Shown here piece after piece: positions 36,325 through 44,561 of a stretch of DNA of 64,000 bases (positions are counted from its first letter, which is position 1; every line of letters begins with the position of its first letter). Made by a program: the position numbers and the translations under genes. Source of the stretch: Hyphomicrobium_A sp963776675 (GTDB lineage Bacteria; Pseudomonadota; Alphaproteobacteria; Rhizobiales; Hyphomicrobiaceae); assembly GCA_963776675.1 (NCBI GenBank), contig CAVZNR010000006.1, positions 8,275 through 72,274 on the forward strand, in the 5' to 3' direction. The notes under the pieces are model-generated. The model saw nothing but the letters and a program-made list of their open reading frames with translations. It ran no database searches and was not told where the DNA came from.

Positions 36325-37287
36325 ATGACCGAGCCTATGCCCCGCGTCGTTTCCCTCATCGCCAGCGCCACCGAGATCGTGCACGCGCTCGGTGCTGGCG
36401 GCGATCAGATCGCGCGCTCGCACGAATGCGACTGGCCGCAAGCCGTCCTCGATCTTCCCGCGCTGACCCGGCCGAAGTTCAAGGTCGAGGGCTCGAGCCG
36501 CGCCATCGACAAGGCGGTGAAGGATCTCGTCGAGCAGGGCCTCGCCGTCTACGAGGTCGACGCCGACGATCTGCAGAAGCTGGATCCCGACGTCATCCTG
36601 ACCCAGGACCAGTGCGAGGTGTGCGCGGTGTCGCTCGCCGACGTGGAGCGCGCGGTGTGCAGCTGGATCGGCAGCGCGCCGCAGATCGTCTCGCTCCGGC
36701 CCCACACCATGGCCGACGTCTATTCCGACATCTGCCGCGTCGCGGCAGCGCTTAAGCGGCCGGAGGAGGGCGAGCGGCTTGTTGCACGCATGCAGGCGCG
36801 CTTCGCCGCCATAACGGCCGCCGTCGCCGGCCGGCCCAAGCCGCGGCTCGCTTTTGTCGAGTGGGTCGATCCGCCCATGTCGGGCGGGCACTGGATGCCG
36901 GAGCTGATCGACGCAGCCGGCGGCACCAACCTTTTCGGCGAGACCGGCGCCAACTCTCCCTGGATCACGTGGGACCAGGTCGCCGTCGCCGACGCGGACG
37001 TGATCCTGGTCGCGCCGTGCGGCTACGACATCCCCGTCACCGTGCGCGAGATGGGCGTGCTCGCCGGCAACGCGACCTGGAACGGCTTGCGCGCCGTGCG
37101 CGAGGGCAAGGTGTTCGTCGCCGACGGCAACGCCTACTTCAATCGTCCCGGCCCGCGCCTCGTCGAGAGCGCGGAAATCCTCGCCGAAATGCTGCACCCC
37201 GACGTCTGCGATTTCGCCCACCGCGGCAAGACCTTCGTGCCCTTCGCGCAAGACCAGACCAGGCACCAGGCCGGGGCTGCCGTTTGA
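36325..37287 (+). CDS. Cobalamin-binding protein, BtuF-like (no signal peptide)
   Basis: 320 residues from MTEPMPRVVSLIASATEIVHALG; the open frame extends 24 codons upstream without giving an export signal. Class III substrate-binding fold: SLIASATEIVHALGAGGDQI, LDPDVILTQDQCEVCAVS, LAFVEWVDPPMSGGHWMPELIDAAGG and an HRGKTF tail. The family is annotated as cobalamin-binding (COG0614), but it lacks a signal peptide and has no ABC permease genes beside it, so a cytoplasmic role is possible. The need of Ecm for B12 gives context. Its TGA overlaps the next gene's start. Confidence 0.8.
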   Translation: MTEPMPRVVSLIASATEIVHALGAGGDQIARSHECDWPQAVLDLPALTRPKFKVEGSSRAIDKAVKDLVEQGLAVYEVDADDLQKLDPDVILTQDQCEVCAVSLADVERAVCSWIGSAPQIVSLRPHTMADVYSDICRVAAALKRPEEGERLVARMQARFAAITAAVAGRPKPRLAFVEWVDPPMSGGHWMPELIDAAGGTNLFGETGANSPWITWDQVAVADADVILVAPCGYDIPVTVREMGVLAGNATWNGLRAVREGKVFVADGNAYFNRPGPRLVESAEILAEMLHPDVCDFAHRGKTFVPFAQDQTRHQAGAAV

Positions 37288-38114
37288 CGGCGCGCCGCGC
37301 CATCCTGATCACGGGATGCTCGTCGGGCATCGGGCTTGCCGCGGCGCGCACCATGAAGGCGCGCGGCTGGCGGGTGCTGGCGACCGCGCGCAAGCCTGAG
37401 GATCTGAAGCGACTGGAGCAGGACGAAGGGGTAGAGACGCTCTACCTGGAGCTCTCCGATCCCGCCTCAGTTGCGGCCTGCGCCGAGGAGGCATTGGCGC
37501 GCACCGACGGTAAGCTCGACGCGCTGTTCAATAATGCGGCCCTGGGCCAAGTCGGCGCGGTGGAGGACCTGACGGGCGATCTTCTGCGCCGGCAGCTCGA
37601 GATCAATGTCATCGGCACGCACGAGCTGACGCGGCGCATCCTCATGGCCATGCGTGCGAACGGCAAAGGCCGCATCGTGCAGTGCTCGTCGGTGCTGGGC
37701 CTCGTTGCGGGGCCATATCGCGGTGCCTACTGCGCCTCGAAGTTCGCGCTCGAGGCCTTGTCGGATGCACTCCGCCTGGAATTGCGCGACACCCCGATCC
37801 GCATCTCGCTGATCGAGCCCGGGCCGATCCGTAGCCGTTTCGTCGAGTCGGCACTCGCCAACTTCAAGGCAACGATCGACATGGATGCCTCGCCCCACCG
37901 CGAGACGTATCTGGCGCGGCTCGCCGTCATGGAAAAGGGCGGCAAGACGACGTTCAAGCTGGAGCCGAAGGCGGTTGCCGCCAAGCTGGTGCACGCGGTC
38001 GAAAGCCCGCGGCCGAAGGCGCGCTACTATGTGACGACGCCGACGTATCTCGCGGCCATCATGAAGCGCGTGCTGCCGACGGCGCTACTCGACCGCTTCC
38101 TGCTCGGGATGTGA
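37284..38114 (+). CDS. Short-chain dehydrogenase/reductase
   Basis: 276 residues from a TTG that overlaps the stop of the cobalamin-binding gene by 4 nt (TTGA), indicating translational coupling. Rossmann motif TGCSSGIG (10-17), NNAALG, catalytic Ser in VQCSSVLG and YCASK with the Tyr/Lys pair; then a PGPIRSRF segment. Classical NAD(P)H-dependent SDR of about 270 residues. The substrate is unknown; the C-terminal TPTYLAAIMKRVLPTALLDRFL resembles SDRs annotated as acting on lipids or retinol-like molecules. Confidence 0.87.
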   Translation: MTARRAILITGCSSGIGLAAARTMKARGWRVLATARKPEDLKRLEQDEGVETLYLELSDPASVAACAEEALARTDGKLDALFNNAALGQVGAVEDLTGDLLRRQLEINVIGTHELTRRILMAMRANGKGRIVQCSSVLGLVAGPYRGAYCASKFALEALSDALRLELRDTPIRISLIEPGPIRSRFVESALANFKATIDMDASPHRETYLARLAVMEKGGKTTFKLEPKAVAAKLVHAVESPRPKARYYVTTPTYLAAIMKRVLPTALLDRFLLGM

Positions 38115-38119
38115 GGGTC

Positions 38120-38491
38120 TTATAGGCTCTCGGTCATGCGGCGCAGGCGCATAGTGAGCCGCCGCAGCAGGTCGAGCGCAAAGCCCGGGTTTTTCTCGAC
38201 CAGGTAGAGAAAGGCCTTCTCGTCAACGACGGCGACCTCGGTCGGCTCGCGCGCCACGGCCGTGGCGCTGCGCGGAGAGCCGTCGATCAGGGCCATCTCG
38301 CCGAAGGTGCCGTTGGGTCCGACGTTCTCCAGGACGGCGCCCCCCGCCGTGATGCCCACTTTGCCGGAACGGACCACGTACATGCAGGCGCCTTCGTCGT
38401 CCTGAACGAAGATCTTCTCGCCCTCGTCAAAGTGCTTGAGCGGGAAGCCGCCCCGCACCAGGAGGTCGAAGTCGAAGGTCGTTTCCGCCAT
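38120..38491 (-). CDS. Stand-alone cyclic-nucleotide-binding domain protein
   Basis: 123 residues, a single CNB domain with no effector. The phosphate-binding cassette FGEMALIDGSPRSATAVA keeps the Glu and the Arg that contact the cyclic nucleotide. The C-terminal helix (LDLLRRLTMRLRRMTES) is amphipathic and could pair with another protein. Divergent from the membrane protein at 38686 with 194 bp between the starts, which suggests a regulatory partnership (inference). Confidence 0.85.
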   Translation of the reverse strand: MAETTFDFDLLVRGGFPLKHFDEGEKIFVQDDEGACMYVVRSGKVGITAGGAVLENVGPNGTFGEMALIDGSPRSATAVAREPTEVAVVDEKAFLYLVEKNPGFALDLLRRLTMRLRRMTESL

Positions 38492-38685
38492 GGCCGCGCC
38501 GCACCTCGTCATCTCACTCAGGCTCTGGAACACTAAGCCCGGGGAATCGTTAGGACAACTCCGACGTCGGGGCGTTGCGCCTGCGATACGCCTCGCCGCT
38601 GGAGCGCGCATGCAAGCGCCAATCGAGGCGACAACGCCGCGTTTTTCCTGTATCCGGCCTATACAAGCAGAAGGGGGGCCAGGGG

Positions 38686-40494
38686 ATGGCAGATACCAAA
38701 GCGCCGTCGCCCTCACAGTGGGGCCGCGTCGCCGACTACCTGCTCGGACGCAATACGCTGATCGGCGTTGCGTCCTTGATGCTGCTCGTGATCTCGGGCT
38801 TCGCCACGTGGCACGGGATGCGCGACTTCATCATCGGCGTGTCGACCTCGCCGGCGGCCCAGCAGCAGGAGCTGCCCGGCGGCCTGGAGTTCTCCAACGA
38901 CCTGCTTGTCATCGTGGTCGTGATCGCGCTGACCTTCCTCATGTGGCTCGCCCTGCGCGAGACGTTCGGCGCGCGCCGCAGCGTGCTGGAGCGCATGGTC
39001 ACGTTCCCGCTCTATATCTTTCTCGCGATCTGGTCGATCGGCTTCGGCTACGGCTTCTGGTGGAGCTTGATTGCCGGCGAGGAGGCAACGCGCACCGGGC
39101 TAGCCGGCCTGCAGGAGGACGCGCGCGACGCTGGGACAGCGATCGCCGCGCGCCTCGATGCGGTGAAGATCCAGCTCGACAACGTCGTCACCTGGTCGGA
39201 AAGCCAGATGCAGCGCGAGGACACGAGCGGAGGAAGCTGCGGCAAGCCCTCGGGCGCAGGCCAGGGGCCGCTCTACGCCGCGCGTAGGAGCGTGCGCGAT
39301 CAGATCGCGTCGTTGCGCGACGGGGTGCAGACCTCGTGGCTGGCGCCGGTGCAGTCCGACTTGGAACGCCTGCAGCAAAGCGTGTCACAGCTGGAAGGCA
39401 CGACGGTGGCCGAACGCCAGCAGAGCTTCGAGGGCATGGCGCGCGAAATCCGTGGACGCGCGCGCTCGATTGCGGCGCGCTCCAACGAGCTCGGAAAATC
39501 GACGGCCGCCGAGATGCGCGCGATTGCGGCAACGGTGTCCGCACCGCCCACGAGTGGCAACTTTTCCTGTTACGATCCGACCCTGGCGCAGCGCCTGACG
39601 CAGGCTGCCGACCAGGCCGATCAGCCTGCCGTCCTCAAGTTGCGCGAGGCTGTGTTCAACGAGGGCCCCGCCGGCGTCGCCAACGCCATCAAGAACCTGT
39701 GGGCGAACATCGGCAGCTACATGTCGAGCCTCGGCAGCTACGTGGCCTCGGGCGGCAACGTGCCGGCCAAGCACACGACGGGCGGAGAGCCGATCACGGG
39801 CCGCGATCTCATCGCGCTGCTCGCCACCATCGGCGTCGACATGGGCCTGCTGGCGCTGGCGATTTTGAACCCGCCGGGGGCGCCGAGTCTGCGGCCGACG
39901 GCGGCCGTTGCGCGCCAGATCCGCTCAGCCGTCGCCACGGCGATCGCGCGCGCGCCGGGCGCCAACATGGAATGGGTGCGGCGCCACTTCATCTACCACC
40001 GGGGCGTCTCGTATCTGGTGATTCCCAACCTCTACAGTTGCGATCCCAAAAATGAGGACGAGTGTGCCAAGGCGCTGGCCATGAACCAGCTCGCCGGCGT
40101 GCTCGACGATCTCGACTTGGTTCGCTGGCCCCAACGGGGACGGTGGTACTTCGGCAAAGGTGAACTGGACAAGCTCAAGCACGAGGAGAGCCTTGATAGC
40201 GACACTGATCTTTCGCAGATCCGCAAGGACTGGCTGAACAAGCATCCCAAAGAAGCGAACAGCAAGACAGAGCAGGACGCGGTGTTCGAGAAGGCGCAGC
40301 CGCTGCGCAACCACGGCCTGTTCTCAAAGGCCGAAAGTGCGCTGACCTTCGCCGGCTGGAGCGAAAAGGCACGCCGCGACATCGAGATCTTCCGTCTCGT
40401 CAACGTCGAGGGCCTGACGCCGATCCTGATGGTGCTCAACGACGACGGCTCTTCCGACCCGGCCGAGACCGAGGGCAGTCCTGCGCCTGCATGA
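38686..40494 (+). CDS. Membrane protein of unknown function (paralogue of the 11.5-kb gene)
   Basis: 602 residues from MADTKAPSPSQWG, with a purine-rich GGGGGGCCAGGGG upstream. Helices: IGVASLMLLVISGFATWHG, LLVIVVVIALTFLMWLAL, and one ending GFGYGFWWSLI; then a helical extracytoplasmic region with Cys185 (GGSCGKP) and Cys295 (FSCYDP), a fourth helix (LIALLATIGVDMGLLALAIL) and a C-terminal domain with GVSYLVIPNLYSC. The same order, including the position of the first Cys (185) and a nearly equal Cys-Cys distance, is found in the protein at 11533-14082. Unknown family. Confidence 0.85.
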   Translation: MADTKAPSPSQWGRVADYLLGRNTLIGVASLMLLVISGFATWHGMRDFIIGVSTSPAAQQQELPGGLEFSNDLLVIVVVIALTFLMWLALRETFGARRSVLERMVTFPLYIFLAIWSIGFGYGFWWSLIAGEEATRTGLAGLQEDARDAGTAIAARLDAVKIQLDNVVTWSESQMQREDTSGGSCGKPSGAGQGPLYAARRSVRDQIASLRDGVQTSWLAPVQSDLERLQQSVSQLEGTTVAERQQSFEGMAREIRGRARSIAARSNELGKSTAAEMRAIAATVSAPPTSGNFSCYDPTLAQRLTQAADQADQPAVLKLREAVFNEGPAGVANAIKNLWANIGSYMSSLGSYVASGGNVPAKHTTGGEPITGRDLIALLATIGVDMGLLALAILNPPGAPSLRPTAAVARQIRSAVATAIARAPGANMEWVRRHFIYHRGVSYLVIPNLYSCDPKNEDECAKALAMNQLAGVLDDLDLVRWPQRGRWYFGKGELDKLKHEESLDSDTDLSQIRKDWLNKHPKEANSKTEQDAVFEKAQPLRNHGLFSKAESALTFAGWSEKARRDIEIFRLVNVEGLTPILMVLNDDGSSDPAETEGSPAPA

Positions 40495-40513
40495 CGGATC
40501 CGGTTGGAGCGCG

Positions 40514-40969
40514 TCAATCGCTCGCGGCGAACGCGTCCATGAGGCGCTGAAAATCCTCCATCGGAGGAAACTCCTCGAAGCTGTATTGTGCGGGCGTCGC
40601 AGCCTACGCGAGCTTGTGCTTCGTCATCGTCTCGATGAAGGGCCGCGTCCAGCTGGTGTCGTCGAGCATCGTCGGGCGCACGTTCACGAACTGCGGCAGG
40701 CTGGCGATCCTCGTGAACACCCAGCTCTTGCAGTTGGGGCAAAAGTTGTGGTCGAGCTGCGGTCCGTGAATGCCGCCCCTGACCGGCACCCCGGCGACGA
40801 CACTGAAGCCCGCAGCAGGGACCATCGCCGTGAGCGAGAAGGCGCTTGCGCTCATGCGCTGGCATCCCCTGCAGTGACAGGCGGCGGTCATCACCGGCGG
40901 CAAAGTGATCTCGATCCGGAGCTCGCCACATCGGCAGGCGCCAGCGAGCGGCCGTGCAAGGTGTTTCAT
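40514..40969 (-). pseudogene. GFA-family protein interrupted by an in-frame amber codon
   Basis: The first 121 codons give a Zn-binding GFA (glutathione-dependent formaldehyde-activating enzyme-like) domain: GACRCGELRI, ACHCRGCQRMSASAF, DHNFCPNCKSWVF. A TAG at 40604-40606 ends it after TKHKLA. The same frame stays open for 29 more codons and reads AATPAQYSFEEFPPMEDF..., the usual C-terminus of this family, to a TGA at 40514-40516. Relatives commonly have Trp at the interrupted position, so TGG to TAG is the simplest explanation. The 121-residue product keeps all the cysteines and may still fold. The role of the family in formaldehyde handling is not proven for most members. Confidence 0.75.
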
Positions 40970-40994
40970 GTCTTGATCCTCGTTGCTCGGGCGG

Positions 40995-41252
40995 TTATCG
41001 CCCGCGCCACAGCCAGACCGTCAGAACGGCGCCGGCGAGTGCGAGGATGTAGAGCAGGATCGGCGACAGGATGCCGAGCACCAGGCCGAGGTGGAAGGTC
41101 ATGAACGCGCCGGCGATCCCCACAAGCGCGAATGTGGCGTCGCCGGCGCCCGTGAAGTTCTTCCCCAGCCAGCTCTGGCCGTAGCGTGCCATCGCGATGC
41201 CGACGGCGATGCCGATGACGAGAAGGGTAAGCAGGTCGCCAATCGCGGTCAT
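40995..41252 (-). CDS. GlsB/YeaQ/YmgE-type small membrane protein, copy 1
   Basis: 85 residues, three hydrophobic helices: an N-terminal LLTLLVIGIAVGIAMARYGQSWLG, a central ATFALVGIAGAFMTFHLGLVLG and a C-terminal LLYILALAGAVLTVWLWRGR (motifs split from the full protein). The pattern resembles the transglycosylase-associated/stress-response membrane protein family. The next gene is a clear paralogue. Function unknown. Confidence 0.75.
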   Translation of the reverse strand: MTAIGDLLTLLVIGIAVGIAMARYGQSWLGKNFTGAGDATFALVGIAGAFMTFHLGLVLGILSPILLYILALAGAVLTVWLWRGR

Positions 41253-41357
41253 GTCAGTCCCCCGGTTCGGCTGTCAGATCTTCGACGTTCGCACATCGAA
41301 TTCCCTTGAGCCATCGAATTGACCGGGGCAGCCCGTCGATCGCAGTTGCCTGCGGCT

Positions 41358-41624
41358 CTAGCGGCCGCGCCAAAGCCAGACGGTGAGTGCCGCGCCGGCT
41401 GCCGCCACAAGGTACAGCACGAACTCGTTCAAGAGCCCCACGATCACGCCGATGTGGTAGCCCATGAACGAGCCGGCGATGCCGACCAGCGCATAGGTGA
41501 TGTCGCCCAAGCCGGTGGTATCGGCCACTTGCCGCCCCAGCCAGCTGCGCCCGTAGCGGTTCATCGCGAAGCCGATGCCGGCGCCGATGATGATAAGAAC
41601 GAGGAAGTTTCCGATCGGTCCCAT
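41358..41624 (-). CDS. GlsB/YeaQ/YmgE-type small membrane protein, copy 2
   Basis: 88 residues from MGPIGNFLVLIII; nine more residues would be added from an upstream ATG at 41651. It shares with copy 1 the segment (A/G)xxRYG(Q/R)SWLG, the central FALVGIAG/YALVGIAG helix and the identical end AGAxLTVWLWRGR. The leaders are also alike: GGGGGACxGAC directly before each ATG. This is a tandem duplication including the ribosome-binding region. Confidence 0.75.
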   Translation of the reverse strand: MGPIGNFLVLIIIGAGIGFAMNRYGRSWLGRQVADTTGLGDITYALVGIAGSFMGYHIGVIVGLLNEFVLYLVAAAGAALTVWLWRGR

Positions 41625-41727
41625 GTCCGTCCCCCATTGCTGGAAGCCCACGCGGAATCACGCGTGAGCCCAGTCTATCTCATGCAGGGGAATGCGGCAC
41701 GGGCCGCGTAAGTTCCGTGGACGTCGG

Positions 41728-42207
41728 CTATGCCCGATGATACGGGTGGCCTGAGAGAATAGTCGCCGCGCGGTAGAGCTGCTCGGCCAGCACGATGCGG
41801 GCGAGCCCATGCGGCAGCGTCATCGCTCCGAGCGAGAGCTTGAGCGCGGCGGCATCGAGCACCGCCGAACCGTGCCCGTCCGGCCCACCGATGAGAAAGG
41901 CCATGGCCTGGGCACCGTTATCGCGCCGCGCCGCCAGCAGTTGTGCGAACGCCTCGCTCGACAGCGCCTGGCCGCCGGCATCGAGCGCGACTCGCACCTC
42001 GGCGGCGTCCGCGGCCTTGAGCAGGCGCGCCGCCTCGTCGCCGGTGCGCAGCTTGGGCGTCGCCGCGCGGCTTTCATTGATCTCGGAAAGTTTCAGGGGG
42101 CCGAGGCCGAGCGCGCGTCCACTGGCGTCGAAGCGCTTCGCGTAGCGATCGAACAACTCGCGTTCGGCGTCCTTCAGGCGGCCGACCGCCGCAACGATGA
42201 GGCGCAT
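41728..42207 (-). CDS. rlmH: 23S rRNA (pseudouridine1915-N3) methyltransferase
   Basis: 159 residues from MRLIVAAVGRLKDAERELFDRY; the longer open frame upstream crosses the hairpin region and is rejected. SPOUT-class knot motif LIGGPDGHG (105-113) and C-terminal LPHGLARIVLAEQLYRAATI plus HPYHRA. It methylates the conserved pseudouridine in helix 69 of 70S ribosomes. Third gene of a nadD-rsfS-rlmH set. Confidence 0.95.
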   Translation of the reverse strand: MRLIVAAVGRLKDAERELFDRYAKRFDASGRALGLGPLKLSEINESRAATPKLRTGDEAARLLKAADAAEVRVALDAGGQALSSEAFAQLLAARRDNGAQAMAFLIGGPDGHGSAVLDAAALKLSLGAMTLPHGLARIVLAEQLYRAATILSGHPYHRA

Positions 42208-42221
42208 GGCAAGGAAATCTC

Positions 42222-42308
42222 GGTGTCGGACCTCCCAGTCCGACACCATAGCCGAGACTGAAGCGGAGAGGCGTGCACGGGTGTCGGACTCGAAAGGGTC
42301 AGACACCC
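42222..42308. repeat. Two related hairpins between rsfS and rlmH
   Basis: Hairpin 1: perfect 10-bp stem GGTGTCGGAC (42222-42231) / GTCCGACACC (42238-42247), 6-nt loop. Hairpin 2: GGGTGTCGGAC (42279-42289) / GTCAGACACCC (42298-42308) with one mismatch, 8-nt loop. Both stems contain GTGTCGGAC. They fill most of the 118-bp gap. No T-tract. Could be a REP-like element or an mRNA-processing structure. Confidence 0.6.
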
Positions 42309-42325
42309 TATCGCAGACCGCCGTC

Positions 42326-42736
42326 TCAGTGGGCGATTTGCTCGCCCGGCCGATCCGCCGACCACATCTTCTCGAGGTTGTAGAACTCGCGAACCTCGGG
42401 CCGGAAGACGTGCACGATGATGTCGCCGGTGTCGAGCAGGACCCAGTCGCACGCCTCGAGGCCCTCGACGTGTACACGGCCGAGGCCCTTGTCTTTGAGC
42501 TTGCGCTGGATCTGCTCGGCGATCGCGCCCACGTGGCGGTCCGAGCCGCCCGATGCGATCACCATGAAGTCACCGATGGAAGACTTTCCTGCCAGGTCGA
42601 TGGTCACGACCTCCTCCGCCTTGGCCTCGTCGAGCCAATGGACGATGTCCTTGAGCAGGGCAGCCGGCTTTTGCCGTTCAGACAAAAGCTCAGGCCGAGG
42701 CGTGCCACGACGGGCACCCTCAAGTGCGGTCCGCAT
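42326..42736 (-). CDS. rsfS: Ribosomal silencing factor RsfS
   Basis: 136 residues. RsfS fold motifs: LDEAKAEEVVTIDLAGKSSIGDFMVIASG (in parts), SDRHVGAIAEQIQRKLK, EACDWVLLDTGDIIVHVF and REFYNLEKMW. It binds uL14 on the 50S subunit and blocks subunit joining under starvation. It has a basic 20-residue N-terminal extension. Lies between nadD and rlmH, the usual order. Confidence 0.95.
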   Translation of the reverse strand: MRTALEGARRGTPRPELLSERQKPAALLKDIVHWLDEAKAEEVVTIDLAGKSSIGDFMVIASGGSDRHVGAIAEQIQRKLKDKGLGRVHVEGLEACDWVLLDTGDIIVHVFRPEVREFYNLEKMWSADRPGEQIAH

Positions 42737-42954
42737 CAGTTGCTGGATGTCCTTTCCTCATTCACCCCGTAAGGGCTGGCGCCGAAGTCCCTGTGGTCGT
42801 CCGGTTGATCCGGCGCTTGTCCTTGGCGGCGCGAATTGCACGTCCGCCGAAGCAAAACATACTCGCTGCCCCCGGGGGGCATCAATACCCTTGCAGGGCC
42901 GATGCCACGGTGCGACCCCTGTTCAGTGACAAAAAATTGTTAAGTTACGAACGT

Positions 42955-43587
42955 TTATCGCCCGCTCCCGGCCCTCATCGCGGTCGAGGACGCCTCCGAC
43001 AGCCGGGTGGTGAGAAAGACCCAGGCGGGGGGCCGACGTCCCGGCAGCAGCGCGGCACGGTCCTCCGGCAGCCGTGAACGGGCCAGGAATCGGGCAGCCG
43101 GTGAGGAAAGCGCTTTCAGGTGCCATCCCGGCCTGTCGACCACGGCGATCGGCACCAGCCGCGCGATGTCGCGCCAGCGCTGCCAATGGTGAAACGTGGC
43201 GAGGTTGTCGGCGCCCATCACCCACACGAAGTGCACGCGCGGCAGATGCCGGGTCGCGAAGCGGACGGTGGCGTAGGTGTAGGGGCTGCCGAGCTCGGTC
43301 TCGAAGCCGGTGATCTTGATGGCAGGGCTGCGGGCATAGGCGCGGCTCGCCGCCATGCGCTCGTCCAATGACGGCAGCCCGCTGGCGGACTTGAGCGGGT
43401 TGCCGGGCGTCACCATCCACCAGAGCTGGTCGAGCCGCAGGCGGTTGAGGGCGGTCAGCGCGCAGACCGCGTGGCCCTCGTGGGGCGGGTTGAAGCTGCC
43501 GCCCATGAGGCCGATGCGCTGGCCGGGAACGGCGAGCGGCATGCGGACCTGGAGACTGCCGGGGATTTGCAAGGCGGATCTGGACAT
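42955..43587 (-). CDS. nadD: Nicotinate-nucleotide adenylyltransferase
   Basis: 210 residues. GGSFNPPHEGH (29-39) carries the HxGH nucleotidyltransferase motif, and SEASSTAMR near the C-terminus is the family's ISSTxxR-type motif. FVWVMGADNLATFHHWQRW is typical. It makes deamido-NAD from nicotinate mononucleotide and ATP. Start MSRSALQIPG; an internal Met (MPLAVPGQ, residue 16) would also keep the whole domain. The gap to rsfS is 218 bp. Confidence 0.94.
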   Translation of the reverse strand: MSRSALQIPGSLQVRMPLAVPGQRIGLMGGSFNPPHEGHAVCALTALNRLRLDQLWWMVTPGNPLKSASGLPSLDERMAASRAYARSPAIKITGFETELGSPYTYATVRFATRHLPRVHFVWVMGADNLATFHHWQRWRDIARLVPIAVVDRPGWHLKALSSPAARFLARSRLPEDRAALLPGRRPPAWVFLTTRLSEASSTAMRAGSGR

Positions 43588-43866
43588 GGGCCTGGGAGGT
43601 TGGCGACGAGCGGCCGATTGTAGGCATTGGAGCGGGCCTGCAAACCTTCAATGCGCACCAAAACCTTTCGTAATGAATGCGGCCTGAGGGCGCCCCGGGG
43701 GGGCCAGGCTCGATGCGGCCCTGAGACGGGTAGTGTGCCACCTGCCGAGGTTTGGTTCCTCAAGTGCCGAGCAGCGAAGGCAAAAGGTCAAAATAATCAG
43801 TGCCGCGCACTGAAAGCTCGCTCGCGAGCGGCAACAGGCGCCGACCCCAAATCTGGGGAGACCCAA

Positions 43867-44238
43867 GTGAGTACGATCAAGGCCGAGCTTACGAACATGC
43901 GGCCATTGCCTCGGCCTTGCCGCGGCGATGGCAATGGTCGTGGTACCGAACATCGGTTACGCACACGGCAACAGCCACAGCTCGCCCGACAACGATCCCA
44001 CCATTCCGACCTACTATCCGACGCCCACGCGCCACTACACGTTTGCGATCAGGGCAGCTTCTTCGTCGGCGGGAGAAGCGACGAAGGCCTTGGCTACGAC
44101 AGCAGCGACATCATGCAAATGATCCTGAACTGGAGCACCGCCCATATCGCCAAGATGAGGACGGCGATTGCGTGCAAACGGGATAGTCGCGACAACGACC
44201 ACCATTGCCATTGGAGATTTAGGCACTGGTGCCACTGA
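43867..44238 (+). CDS. Possible small secreted protein gene with disturbed reading frame
   Basis: GTG start with an excellent GGGGAG 6 nt upstream and a strong terminator after the end. The open frame (123 codons) begins STIKAELTN and ends with GLGYDSSDIMQMILNWSTAH and a His/Arg-rich tail. However, signal-peptide-like residues appear in other frames: AAIASAL at about 43897 and AAAMAMVVVPNIGYAHG from about 43919 onwards, followed by a Pro/Thr-rich stretch. This suggests a secreted protein broken by several small indels, or a chance open frame. Uncertain which. Confidence 0.35.
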   Translation: MSTIKAELTNMRPLPRPCRGDGNGRGTEHRLRTRQQPQLARQRSHHSDLLSDAHAPLHVCDQGSFFVGGRSDEGLGYDSSDIMQMILNWSTAHIAKMRTAIACKRDSRDNDHHCHWRFRHWCH

Positions 44239-44258
44239 TCAATTAGGATCAATTCAGA

Positions 44259-44285
44259 GCGGCTGCCGTCGGGCGGCCGCTTTTT
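44259..44285 (+). terminator. Rho-independent terminator
   Basis: Nine-pair stem GCGGCTGCC (44259-44267) / GGCGGCCGC (44272-44280) with one G-U pair and loop GTCG, followed by TTTTT. It lies 20 bp after the stop of the small frame at 43867-44238, implying that this region is or was transcribed. Confidence 0.8.
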
Positions 44286-44468
44286 CATATGGCTGTCCCG
44301 CGTTGGGGCGTTTACGGCGATCGTGGTGGGCGAACTCTCGCCGGCGAATTTCGAATGCAAAACAAATCCTTCCTGAATTAATCCGACATGCAACTCGGTA
44401 ACTGGCCAGTCATCATTGCTCGGTCAATGCTGTTGCCAGTAGACGCGCGTATTCAGCGGAGGTGCGCC

Positions 44469-44561
44469 ATGTTTGGGCGCCGCCATCTCATCTCTGACGG
44501 GCCGCAGCCATCATCGGCTTGCGCTGGCGCGCGCGTGCGCGGTGAAGGCACGACATGCTGA
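44469..44561 (+). CDS. Possible 30-codon upstream ORF coupled to the next gene
   Basis: ATG preceded by GCGGAGGTG at good spacing; the peptide starts MFGRRHLISDG and ends at a TGA inside ATGCTGA, where the ATG is the start of the NTF2-like gene. The 7-nt overlap would couple translation of the two. The peptide itself has no recognisable features. Confidence 0.35.
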   Translation: MFGRRHLISDGPQPSSACAGARVRGEGTTC

